From Lachnospiraceae bacterium (lineage in GTDB: Bacteria > Bacillota > Clostridia > Lachnospirales > Lachnospiraceae), in assembly GCA_022510545.1 (NCBI GenBank), contig JAFLTG010000020.1:1-38644 (forward strand): a stretch of DNA of 38,644 bases. Direction: 5' to 3'. Shown here piece after piece: positions 23,367 through 30,805 of this stretch (its first letter is position 1; each line of letters starts with the position of its first letter). Below the pieces are notes generated by a model, which saw only the letters and a program-made list of their open reading frames with translations, did not search any database and was not told the DNA's origin. The position numbers and the translations under genes are program-made.

Positions 23367-23414
23367 ATGGGAATAACAAAGATGTATTTGCAGAAAGGGA
23401 CAAATTATGAATAA
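23367..23414 (+). CDS. Possible 15-codon leader peptide
   Basis: ATG 23367 is preceded by aaaagga (23354-23360) at ideal spacing and encodes MGITKMYLQKGTNYE. Its TAA (23412-23414) overlaps the start of the next gene (ATG 23407) in another frame, the arrangement used for translational coupling. It could instead be the remnant of an N-terminus shifted out of frame. No function is assigned. Confidence 0.3.
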   Translation: MGITKMYLQKGTNYE

Positions 23415-24147
23415 TTCAATGGAATTCAGCAATATGACCAGACTCTGCCACAATATCATAAAAACATATCAGTCACAGACTAATCAGAGTCCGGCTTCTG
23501 CACTTGGCTTCTATGAAAAACTTATAGAAAAGACTGAAGAAAGTGAAGCTATGCTTGCGACATTCAGGTCTAATATGACAATGGAAGAATATAAACTCTA
23601 CATTTATGATAAGATTGCATCTCTCCCCGTTCATCCATCCAATATGCAGGATTCCGTAGCGGTACATATATCGGATGAGGGATTTGAGGCCATGAAGAAT
23701 GACCCGGAATATGAAAAATGGGTTTTAGATACACTTGAGAGAAATTTTATGTGCTATGACCCATGGAGCAGCACCACAGGTGGAAAGTTTATGGTATTTC
23801 ATTTTGGCGCAACCAAGAAAGAGTGTCGCTCGGAAATATGGCATCTTGGATTTAGACATGGAAATGGGCGGAAGGTATATGAGGAAAAGGCAAAAGATAG
23901 TTTCTGGGAGCGCAGAAAGAGGCGTAGAAAAGAATTGCTTGAGCAGTTAGAGGAATTGGAAGAGGCTAAGGCGGTAGCAAAGAGAATCGCTAAGAGCGAA
24001 TATTTTGCTCAGCTGGCAGCGTTAAAACCGGAAGATGGGGAAGCGGTGCATCCAAGGAATATAGATTTGATTGCGATGCAGATTTTTTCAACTTTAAAGT
24101 CGGGGATATTGCTGGAGCCGCTTAGTAGTAAGAAGGTTAAAAGTTAA
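23407..24147 (+). CDS. Uncharacterised Lachnospiraceae-type protein, first gene of the paralogue cluster
   Basis: 246 aa, no signal peptide or membrane helix. The central part (about 55-165) contains MTMEEYKLYIYDKI, SLPVHPSNMQDSVAVHISDE, GFEAMKNDPEYEKWVL, and FMCYDPWSSTTGGKFMVFHF with FGATKKE. I recognise this type from Lachnospiraceae genomes but know no function. The C-terminal third is a strongly charged helix (RRKRRRKELLEQLEELEEAK) that reads as a coiled coil. Unlike its neighbours it lacks the MSING start. gaaaggg precedes ATG 23407. Gap of 33 bases to the next gene. The preceding terminator suggests that a new transcript starts here. Confidence 0.8.
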   Translation: MNNSMEFSNMTRLCHNIIKTYQSQTNQSPASALGFYEKLIEKTEESEAMLATFRSNMTMEEYKLYIYDKIASLPVHPSNMQDSVAVHISDEGFEAMKNDPEYEKWVLDTLERNFMCYDPWSSTTGGKFMVFHFGATKKECRSEIWHLGFRHGNGRKVYEEKAKDSFWERRKRRRKELLEQLEELEEAKAVAKRIAKSEYFAQLAALKPEDGEAVHPRNIDLIAMQIFSTLKSGILLEPLSSKKVKS

Positions 24148-24180
24148 TGTGATAAATTTAGATGTAGGAGGATAGGAAAA

Positions 24181-24828
24181 ATGAGTATTAATGGAGTCGG
24201 AGAAACAACGCGTTATTTGGCAGGATATGGAACAGTGCAGCTGAAGGAACATAGGTTGGAGAGTAATAAAACAAGGGATGACCTAATTGCAATAATCGAG
24301 AAATCTAAATCCGGAAATAATTTCTCGGAGAAAATGGGGAATGCGATACAGGCAAATGAAAGCATGTCGCCTGCTGTTTTGCATGGCAATGATGAGGTGG
24401 CAGGGGATATTGCTATCAGTTCCTGGGCGGATGTTGTGAATGGGACATCTGTTACTGTATATAAGACTAAAGATTTTGATCCTGAGAATCCTGTATATAA
24501 AGTAAAGACCTGGGATAAGGCAGGGAATGTGACAGAGCGGATGGTGGATGTGTCTAAGGTGGATCCTAAGAACAGTGATACTATTGAGATGTATGCGTAT
24601 ACTTCGTATTTAAAAGACAGTGGCAAGGGTGATTTTAAGGAAACCGTATTAAAGGCCGCCATAGCAAAGGCAGCAAAGAACGCAGAACAGAAAACTATCG
24701 GAGGCTGGGATTTTTCAGAGAAAATAGACTGGGTGGCAACCGTAAAAGATATTATGCAGTCTGCTTATAGTTATGGGGATTTCAAGGGATATCTGGAGTG
24801 GAAAAAGTTTTTGGGATTTTTAGAGTAG
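24181..24828 (+). CDS. Paralogue family B, short form (unknown function)
   Basis: 215 aa. N-terminus MSINGVGETTRYLAGYG, then a Lys/Asn/Ser-rich linker ending NNFSEKMGN. The core (about 95-150) reads VTVYKTKDFDPENPVYKVKT, WDKAGNVTERMVDVSKVDPK and IEMYAYTSYL. The C-terminus has VATVKDIMQSAYSYGDFKGY. The whole core is repeated in the gene at 28402 and more distantly in 26761. No signal peptide, membrane helix or catalytic motif is visible. aggagg (24167-24172) gives a strong ribosome binding site. Expression with its neighbours is likely; its role is unknown. Confidence 0.8.
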   Translation: MSINGVGETTRYLAGYGTVQLKEHRLESNKTRDDLIAIIEKSKSGNNFSEKMGNAIQANESMSPAVLHGNDEVAGDIAISSWADVVNGTSVTVYKTKDFDPENPVYKVKTWDKAGNVTERMVDVSKVDPKNSDTIEMYAYTSYLKDSGKGDFKETVLKAAIAKAAKNAEQKTIGGWDFSEKIDWVATVKDIMQSAYSYGDFKGYLEWKKFLGFLE

Positions 24829-24864
24829 AATAAACATTACCGTAAAAATAGAAAAGGAGAAAAA

Positions 24865-25809
24865 ATGGATATTAATAACACATGTTATATTAATCCTTAT
24901 ACATTTCAGCCTACATCAAAAAGGGTCACAAATGTAGAAAACAGAAGAGAAATCGCTGAATTAATGCGTGATGAAACAAAGTTCGGAGCTGTCAGTCTTG
25001 AGGAGTTAATGGGAGGAATGGGCAAGCCTCTCAATCTTGCTGACAGAACAAGTGTCAATATGTTTGGCAATTCTGTAAATATTGCGGAAGGTGCAAAAAT
25101 AATAGTATCCGGCGGTTATGTGCTGACGGTTGGGGAATATGGTGTTGAAATATCCGATGGAGACCCTTATAACCAGACTGCGAAAAAGGAAGCGGCCGAA
25201 ATGGCAAGTGCGTTGACTAAACTTCTTCGTAATGCCGGTGGGACGGCGAATAAGGTAGCCTTTAGTGATGCCGAATATCAGAAGTGGACTGAGGATGTAA
25301 CCAAAGTGATGAAATGTTTTGGAATAGATACATCGAAAACTTTTACAGTAAACGGAATGAAATACACTAAAAACAGTAAAGGGTATTTTGAATCGGCAGC
25401 AAATACTGCAGCACAGGAAGCCTATGAACGTCAGATAGCGGCAAACAGAACTTATGAATTTGCAGATGAACGGACCAAAAAGAAAATTGCATATTTGAGT
25501 GATTACTACCTATCCGGTGTGCCGGAAAGTGTAATACAGGCTTGGCAGGATACTCTGGAAAAAACAGGAGTGAATCCGTTTTACAGTGGTGAAAACACGC
25601 TTTCGCAGCTTGCCGTGGAGCAGGATTTTTTGACCGGAGGAAATGATAAGATTTTTGGAGATTCCATGGAGAGCAGTATAGCTGCGGTTAAAAATATCCT
25701 TGACAGAATCGAGAATCCGCTTGGAAAAGTCAATGAGGAAAGGGCGGAAATGCTTAAGCAGGAAAAGGTGTTTTACTCAGCATTATTAGAGAAACTTAAA
25801 AAATTATAA
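24865..25809 (+). CDS. Paralogue family C, first copy (unknown function)
   Basis: 314 aa. Starts MDINNTCYINPYTFQPTS. Conserved blocks shared with the gene at 27382: NLADRTSVNMFGNSVNIAEG, GGYVLTVGEYGVEI, LTKLLRNAGGT, FTVNGMKYTKNSKGYFES, TYEFADERTKKKIAYLSDYY and QDFLTGGNDKIFGDSMESSI. The C-terminal 60 residues are helical and Lys/Glu-rich. No signal peptide, membrane helix or known enzyme motif. aaaaggag precedes ATG 24865. The neighbours on both sides are also members of this cluster. I recognise the type as Lachnospiraceae-specific but cannot name a function. Confidence 0.8.
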   Translation: MDINNTCYINPYTFQPTSKRVTNVENRREIAELMRDETKFGAVSLEELMGGMGKPLNLADRTSVNMFGNSVNIAEGAKIIVSGGYVLTVGEYGVEISDGDPYNQTAKKEAAEMASALTKLLRNAGGTANKVAFSDAEYQKWTEDVTKVMKCFGIDTSKTFTVNGMKYTKNSKGYFESAANTAAQEAYERQIAANRTYEFADERTKKKIAYLSDYYLSGVPESVIQAWQDTLEKTGVNPFYSGENTLSQLAVEQDFLTGGNDKIFGDSMESSIAAVKNILDRIENPLGKVNEERAEMLKQEKVFYSALLEKLKKL

Positions 25810-25832
25810 GATGTTAGTATGGAGGAGTGAAA

Positions 25833-26681
25833 ATGAGCATCAATGGAATATCAACAGGTTATTATCAAACAGGATATACTAACACAAATACAGTAAAAGG
25901 TGCAGTAGGTAATTCGTTTGCAGACACTTTTACAGGAAAAGCAGATGCAAACAGTAGCTACATAAAAACATCTTATAAAACCGGTTCAGTTGAAGCATAC
26001 TTTGCCTCATACACATATGGCATTCGTGATGAGAAACAGACTTATGAAACATATCAATCGGATAATTACAAAATTGTGCCGGATAACGAAGCCGGATGTT
26101 TTGATATTTATAATAAACAAGGCGAACACTTAGGAGCGTTTTCCTATTCGGACATTGTAATCAGACAGGATTCTGTAACGGGAAAACAGTTTTTAATCTC
26201 AGAACATGGGACTATGAGCTATGACGCGCTGGTACTTGATGATGAACTCAAAACCGCTTTGGCAAATGTTATGGGTAAAGATGAACTTGAAACTGAGGAA
26301 TTAAAAGGATTTACCCTACAGACACATCATGAAACAGGCATACAATATCTGCTAAGAGAAGGCGAAGAAGGTCGGGGTGGTAAAGTCCTGTTACAGAGCG
26401 AAGAAGATATTGCTAAATATGTGGCACTTGCGGAAACATATTTTAATAAATACCCGAATCTGATAAAAGATAAAAATGCCGCTTATATATGGGCTGATCT
26501 GGAGATAAAGGGACTGGCAAAAAGAGCGGAGCAAGGGCTTATATCAATGGGGTATGATGGTATGTCATATAACGATAACTTAGATTATCGGAATAATTGG
26601 AGTGTGGTTTTTGGAAAAGGCACTTATAATGCAATATTTGATTATATCAGAAATAACCCGGCAGGTATATTTGAAATGTAG
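25833..26681 (+). CDS. MSING-start protein, family D (unknown function)
   Basis: 282 aa. N-terminus MSINGISTGYYQTGYTN is nearly identical to that of the gene at 26761, after which the two differ completely. The body contains CFDIYNKQGEHLGAFSYSDI, FLISEHGTMSYDALVLDDEL, GFTLQTHHETGIQYLLREGE, and a helical C-terminal half with AETYFNKYPNLIKDKNAAYI. No signal peptide, membrane helix or family match. The annotated frame opens with GTG 25827, but ATG 25833 follows ggagga (25821-25826) at proper spacing and restores the shared N-terminus. The gap to family C is 23 bases. Confidence 0.8.
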   Translation: MSINGISTGYYQTGYTNTNTVKGAVGNSFADTFTGKADANSSYIKTSYKTGSVEAYFASYTYGIRDEKQTYETYQSDNYKIVPDNEAGCFDIYNKQGEHLGAFSYSDIVIRQDSVTGKQFLISEHGTMSYDALVLDDELKTALANVMGKDELETEELKGFTLQTHHETGIQYLLREGEEGRGGKVLLQSEEDIAKYVALAETYFNKYPNLIKDKNAAYIWADLEIKGLAKRAEQGLISMGYDGMSYNDNLDYRNNWSVVFGKGTYNAIFDYIRNNPAGIFEM

Positions 26682-26760
26682 AAGTTTAATATATGGCAGA
26701 ATATATTTGATACTCTTGGCTGCAGTTATGAAAGGATATGGTAGATAGGAGGAATTATAT

Positions 26761-27318
26761 ATGAATATAAACGGAATACAGTCAACTTATTATCAAACAG
26801 GATACACAAATAATAAATCTGCAAAATCATCCGGTGGAACAAGTTTTTCAAACTATATTAATAATACAGCGGGTAATGCAGGAAAGGGACATATCGTTTA
26901 TATGAAAACAGATGATATGCTTTATTCCGGCGGGAACGGTACGGGACTGTCCTTTTACATCAAATACGCAGAAGATTCAACAGAGGATGACCCAACTGTA
27001 ATTGCAAAGGGTGTTGATGAAAATGGAGATAAATTTGAGCAGACAATACATATCAATAAGATTAATCCAACATCTGCAACTTTTGTAGAAATGCGAGCAT
27101 TGGAAGCTTATCTTGGTGTTGAAAAGAAATATGGTTTTTCTTCACTCCCTATGGTCCCTCAGGGCGGTATAGGAGAAATGGGTTTGCACGACAGAGGAAA
27201 CTTTATGAATATGTTTGAAAAGTCAATCAGTGATATGACAATACTCAGACAGTATAAATCTGCGACATATTACAGGTATAGTATGCAGGCGTATTGGGAT
27301 TTTATGAGTAAGAAGTAA
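26761..27318 (+). CDS. MSING-start protein, family D start with family B-like core (unknown function)
   Basis: 185 aa. N-terminus MNINGIQSTYYQTGYTN matches the preceding gene, while the middle (about 80-120: VIAKGVDENGDKFEQTIHIN, then KINPTSATFVEMRALEAYLG) lines up with family B (YKVKVWDKDGNIVERMVDVS, then KVDPTNCDYIDMYAYSCYLG). The C-terminal YYRYSMQAYWDFMSKK also parallels the family B end. It therefore looks like a chimera of the two families. taggagga precedes ATG 26761. No signal peptide or catalytic motif. The 79-base gap before it is the largest in the cluster. Confidence 0.78.
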   Translation: MNINGIQSTYYQTGYTNNKSAKSSGGTSFSNYINNTAGNAGKGHIVYMKTDDMLYSGGNGTGLSFYIKYAEDSTEDDPTVIAKGVDENGDKFEQTIHINKINPTSATFVEMRALEAYLGVEKKYGFSSLPMVPQGGIGEMGLHDRGNFMNMFEKSISDMTILRQYKSATYYRYSMQAYWDFMSKK

Positions 27319-27381
27319 GTTGGCGGGGCGGCCAGCCTTAAGCAAAGATATTCAAAGAATAAAATAATGGAGGCCTTAAAG

Positions 27382-28335
27382 ATGAATATTGATACATCAT
27401 CATACTACATAAATCCAAATACCAGGAGTTTAACATCAAACAAAAATAAGACGGCGATAAAAGACAAAGAAGCATTAGATTTCATGTTTGACCGGATGCG
27501 GCCGGTTGAAGATTTGATAACGGTTTTAAAAACCCATATCAATTTAGCAGAAAGAACATTTGTTAATAAAGCAAGTAATTCCATTAATTTAGCGGCTGGT
27601 ACAAGAATTCGTGTCAACGATGGATATGTATTGACGGTAAAACCGCAAGGAGTAGAAGTACATGGAGAAGAAGGTTATAATCCATATGATCAGGACGCAT
27701 ATTTAAAAGCACAAAGTATGGCAACCGCACTGGATACTTTACTCCGTAATGCGGGAGGCACAATGAAGACAGTTGCTCATAGCAAAGAAGGATATGAGCG
27801 ATTCACACAGGACGTAACCAATGTATTAGGTTATATGGGAATAGATACCGGCAAAGATTTTTATGTGAATGGCATGAAATATTCCAAAAACAGCCAAGGC
27901 TACATTGAGTCCGAAGCAAATACACAGGCAAAGGCAGCTTATGAGCAGTTAAAAGCGAATAACAGGACATATGAATTTGCTGATGAACGAACCAGAAAGC
28001 AGATAGCCTATATGAGCGATTACTACCTGGTCACAGTGCCGGAAGATGTGAGAGCCGCATGGCAGGCTGCCTTAGAAGAAACAGGAATCAACCCGTTCCC
28101 AAGCGGATATTGCAGTGTGTTACAGCAGCTTGCCACGGAGCAAGACTTTTTAACAGGTGGTAATGATAATATTTTTGGTAATTCCTTAGCAAGTAGTATC
28201 AACGCAGTAAATCGTATTTTGGATAGGATTGCCAATCCTTTGGCAGCAGTAACAGAAGAAAATGAAGTATATCTTCAGCGGGAAAAAGAATTCTATAATT
28301 CCTTTATGGAAAAGTTGAAACAATTGAAACAATAA
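27382..28335 (+). CDS. Paralogue family C, second copy (unknown function)
   Basis: 317 aa. Starts MNIDTSSYYINPNTRSLTSN. It aligns end to end with the gene at 24865: NLAERTFVNKASNSINLAAG, DGYVLTVKPQGVEV, LDTLLRNAGGTMKTVAHSKE, FYVNGMKYSKNSQGYIESEA, TYEFADERTRKQIAYMSDYY, QDFLTGGNDNIFGNSLASSI. The copies have diverged too far for a recent duplication, and the conserved blocks suggest selection on a real fold. ATG 27382 with ggagg (27370-27374) is preferred over ATG 27367, which lies before that site. Function unknown. Confidence 0.8.
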   Translation: MNIDTSSYYINPNTRSLTSNKNKTAIKDKEALDFMFDRMRPVEDLITVLKTHINLAERTFVNKASNSINLAAGTRIRVNDGYVLTVKPQGVEVHGEEGYNPYDQDAYLKAQSMATALDTLLRNAGGTMKTVAHSKEGYERFTQDVTNVLGYMGIDTGKDFYVNGMKYSKNSQGYIESEANTQAKAAYEQLKANNRTYEFADERTRKQIAYMSDYYLVTVPEDVRAAWQAALEETGINPFPSGYCSVLQQLATEQDFLTGGNDNIFGNSLASSINAVNRILDRIANPLAAVTEENEVYLQREKEFYNSFMEKLKQLKQ

Positions 28336-28401
28336 ATTTATTTTAAATAATCATAAAATTAAAATTGAGACAATATAAGCAAAATATGAGAGGATAAACA
28401 A

Positions 28402-29208
28402 ATGAGCATTGGAGGAATCGGAGCATCTACTTACGCCGCATTAGGGTATGAAGCAAGAAAAGTACAGAAAGAGGCAACTCAGAATACTATATTAGGCAGT
28501 AATTTCTCAAATCATATGGGTAATGTGCAAAAATCACAGATGCAGGGCGGTGCATTTGTTCTGCACTATTTTGACAGTGAAGAGGGAGAGAGGGCAGTAA
28601 GCGCAGTCTGTGGTGCAGATTATTCAGTAACCGTCTATGAACCAAAAGACTATGACACTTCAAATCCGGTTTATAAAGTCAAAGTATGGGACAAGGACGG
28701 AAATATTGTTGAGCGCATGGTAGATGTTTCCAAGGTAGACCCGACTAACTGTGATTACATAGATATGTATGCATATTCCTGTTACTTGGGAGATGAAAAA
28801 GGCTGTAAAGACGCGATTTCCTCTTTTATGGGTGCGAGCGCGGCTGCAAGTGACCACTGGATGGAAGGCTGGTTCTATGATGAATTGTTCATCAAGAAAA
28901 ACTGGATTCAGGCAGTAAAGGATATTATGCAGATGCAGTATGATGCAGGTAATTTGCAGGGATATCTTGATTATAAGAGATTTCTTGATGCGATAGAGGA
29001 TGGCAGGAAGGAAAGAGCGGAGAGAAAGGACCAAATTGATAAAGCTAATAAAGAGGAAAACGAAAAAAATAAGAAAGTGGACGAAAATAAGACAGATTCA
29101 GAAATCATTACCAAGCCGGATGGTTCACAGGTGCTTGTAACGACTACAACAATAGGTGAAACACAGGTGTCAATGAGTCTGGAGATTGCAAAACCGACAA
29201 AGAAATAA
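28402..29208 (+). CDS. Paralogue family B, long form with charged C-terminal tail (unknown function)
   Basis: 268 aa. N-terminus MSIGGIGASTYAALGYEARK, a linker ending NFSNHMGN, then the family B core (VTVYEPKDYDTSNPVYKVKV, ERMVDVSKVDPTNCDYIDMY) and IQAVKDIMQMQYDAGNLQGY. Beyond the end of the short paralogue at 24181 it has about 65 extra residues: a Lys/Glu helix, then ITKPDGSQVLVTTTTIGETQ and SMSLEIAKPTKK, a tail that I associate with other Lachnospiraceae proteins of this kind. gagagga precedes ATG 28402. It is the last gene of the cluster, followed by the repeat at 29209 and a terminator. Confidence 0.8.
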   Translation: MSIGGIGASTYAALGYEARKVQKEATQNTILGSNFSNHMGNVQKSQMQGGAFVLHYFDSEEGERAVSAVCGADYSVTVYEPKDYDTSNPVYKVKVWDKDGNIVERMVDVSKVDPTNCDYIDMYAYSCYLGDEKGCKDAISSFMGASAAASDHWMEGWFYDELFIKKNWIQAVKDIMQMQYDAGNLQGYLDYKRFLDAIEDGRKERAERKDQIDKANKEENEKNKKVDENKTDSEIITKPDGSQVLVTTTTIGETQVSMSLEIAKPTKK

Positions 29209-29243
29209 ATAATAGAAAGCACGCTTCACGAATTTTCTATTGT
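29209..29243. repeat. 35-base palindromic repeat, copy 2 (inverted)
   Basis: On the minus strand, 28 of 35 bases match copy 1 at 5110-5144, including both arms (AATAGAAA / TTTCTATT) and AAGCGT. It follows the stop codon at 29208 and precedes a terminator, the same setting as copy 1. Confidence 0.65.
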
Positions 29244-29256
29244 TATAAATAGAGCA

Positions 29257-29285
29257 GCCGGCACAGAAATTGTGTCGGTCGTTTT
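29257..29285 (+). terminator. Intrinsic terminator ending the paralogue cluster
   Basis: GCCGGCACA (29257-29265 with two G-U pairs) pairs with TGTGTCGGT (29271-29279), followed by cgttttatt. Confidence 0.65.
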
Positions 29286-29296
29286 ATTGTGTCACA

Positions 29297-29326
29297 GTAA
29301 AAATAAACCCCCTGCTCTGCGGGGGG
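29297..29326 (-). terminator. Intrinsic terminator of the MATE gene
   Basis: CCCCCTGC (29308-29315) pairs with GCGGGGGG (29319-29326, one G-U); on the minus strand the stem is followed by tttattttt. Confidence 0.7.
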
Positions 29327-29351
29327 GGAGGAAATATCTCCCCATTCTTTG

Positions 29352-30680
29352 TCATTCCTTCCCCCAGGGACCAGTCCGATAAAAATAAAGAGACAAAAAC
29401 GTAGCCACCGACCAGCCGATTGGCCATGCACACCAGATACCTGTCGCTCCCAAAAAGGTCCTCGAGAGTACGATCGCTAACACAACCCGCAATATTAAAT
29501 CGGTAAAAGTCGATGTCATAAATTTTCTCATCATTTCACTCCCACGCAGGACACCATCCGCTACCAGCTTTGATGATACGACCAGATAGAAGGGTGACAG
29601 TATTCGCAGATAATCGACACCTGTCTGAACCGCCACATCTGTCGGGTCGCTTATAAATAGCCCAAGAAGCTGCTTTCCCGCAAAAAAGTAGATCACGATC
29701 AGCGGAATGCTTAACATCCATACAAGCTTTATTCCTGCGCGGAATCCGGATCTAATACGCTCCAGTTTTCGCGCCCCAATATTTTGTGCTGTATAATTAG
29801 AAATGCCGTTCCCCAGTGTTGTAAAAGAGGTGATGACTAGGTTATTCAGTTTCACTGACGCTGAATATCCGGCCATAACTCCGGCACCAAATCCGTTGAT
29901 TACACGCTGGATGATAATATTGCCAACAGAAATGAAACTCTGCTGAAGAATACTCGGTACGGCAATCGCTGCAAACTTTTTAAATATCGCAACGGAAAAA
30001 ACAGGTATTCTGTCATTTGTTTTTATGCCTTTCAAGCGGGAAAATACTACACCAACAGCTAAAACACAACTGACACCCTGACATAAAAACGTCGCCCACG
30101 CAACTCCGGAAACTCCCATGTCAAAGGCTGTAACAAACACGATATCCAATGCAATGTTTGAAGTTGACGAAAATGCCAGAAAGATAAACGGCGTTCTGGA
30201 GTCTCCCAGCGCTGAGAAGATACCGGTCGCTATATTATAAAAAAACACAAACGGAAGTCCCCAGACATAGATGTCAAGATACAACTTGGAATCTGCAAAG
30301 ACTTCCGACGGAGTATGGATCAATCTCATCAGTTTTTCGCAGCCGGTCATTCCAATACCCATCAGAATTAGACAGAGAATGGCACTGGATATCATTGCCG
30401 TATAAACGGCTGTTTTCATATTCTTATGATCATGTGCACCAAAATAATGGGATACAATGACAGAACATCCTATATTACAACCAAACGCAAAAGCTATAAA
30501 TATCAATGTGATCTCATAACTGTTTCCAACGGCTGCAAGTGCATTTTCACCTACAAAATTCCCCGCTACAAGGCTGTCAGCAATATTATACAACTGTTGG
30601 AAGATAATACTGCCAAACAAAGGCATACAAAACTTCCATAACACGGTTTCCGGTTTTCCGACTGTCAGATCTACGTTCAT
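29352..30680 (-). CDS. MATE-family multidrug/organic cation efflux protein
   Basis: 442 aa with the 12-helix layout of MATE antiporters (MatE x2), which export drugs or metabolites using a Na+ or H+ gradient. Starts VGKPETVLWKFCMPLFGSII, FQQLYNIADSLVAGNFVGEN; the second half has the repeated pattern VPSILQQSFISVGNIIIQRV. ggggaggg sets the ATG at 30680. A near-consensus promoter lies just upstream. It is divergent from the ferritin-like gene with overlapping -35 elements and has its own terminator. The substrate cannot be told. Confidence 0.93.
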   Translation of the reverse strand: MNVDLTVGKPETVLWKFCMPLFGSIIFQQLYNIADSLVAGNFVGENALAAVGNSYEITLIFIAFAFGCNIGCSVIVSHYFGAHDHKNMKTAVYTAMISSAILCLILMGIGMTGCEKLMRLIHTPSEVFADSKLYLDIYVWGLPFVFFYNIATGIFSALGDSRTPFIFLAFSSTSNIALDIVFVTAFDMGVSGVAWATFLCQGVSCVLAVGVVFSRLKGIKTNDRIPVFSVAIFKKFAAIAVPSILQQSFISVGNIIIQRVINGFGAGVMAGYSASVKLNNLVITSFTTLGNGISNYTAQNIGARKLERIRSGFRAGIKLVWMLSIPLIVIYFFAGKQLLGLFISDPTDVAVQTGVDYLRILSPFYLVVSSKLVADGVLRGSEMMRKFMTSTFTDLILRVVLAIVLSRTFLGATGIWCAWPIGWSVATFLSLYFYRTGPWGKE

Positions 30681-30708
30681 TTCAACGCCCTCCCCTTTTC
30701 AACTACAT

Positions 30709-30737
30709 AATATAGCATTTAATTCATCACTTGACAA
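30709..30737 (-). promoter_or_regulatory. MATE gene promoter
   Basis: On the minus strand: TTGTCA (30737-30732), 17-base spacer, TATATT (30714-30709), about 30 bases from the ATG. Confidence 0.6.
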
Positions 30738-30767
30738 TGTTGCATAGAACATACGAATATTTATGAA
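30731..30767 (+). promoter_or_regulatory. Probable promoter of the ferritin-like gene
   Basis: TTGACA at 30731-30736 overlaps the minus-strand -35 by five bases, but its -10 (GAATAT, 30755-30760) is poor. An alternative is TTGCAT (30740-30745), 16 bases, TATGAA (30762-30767). Either start would lie close to the MATE promoter. Confidence 0.4.
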
Positions 30768-30805
30768 TATACTAATTGTATAAAGACAAATTTGGAGGAA
30801 ATATC

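Noticed and set aside
23407-29208. Recent tandem duplication of a three-gene block
   Set aside because: The order is not a direct repeat (B-C-D then hybrid-C-B), and paralogues are too diverged at the protein level for a recent event.
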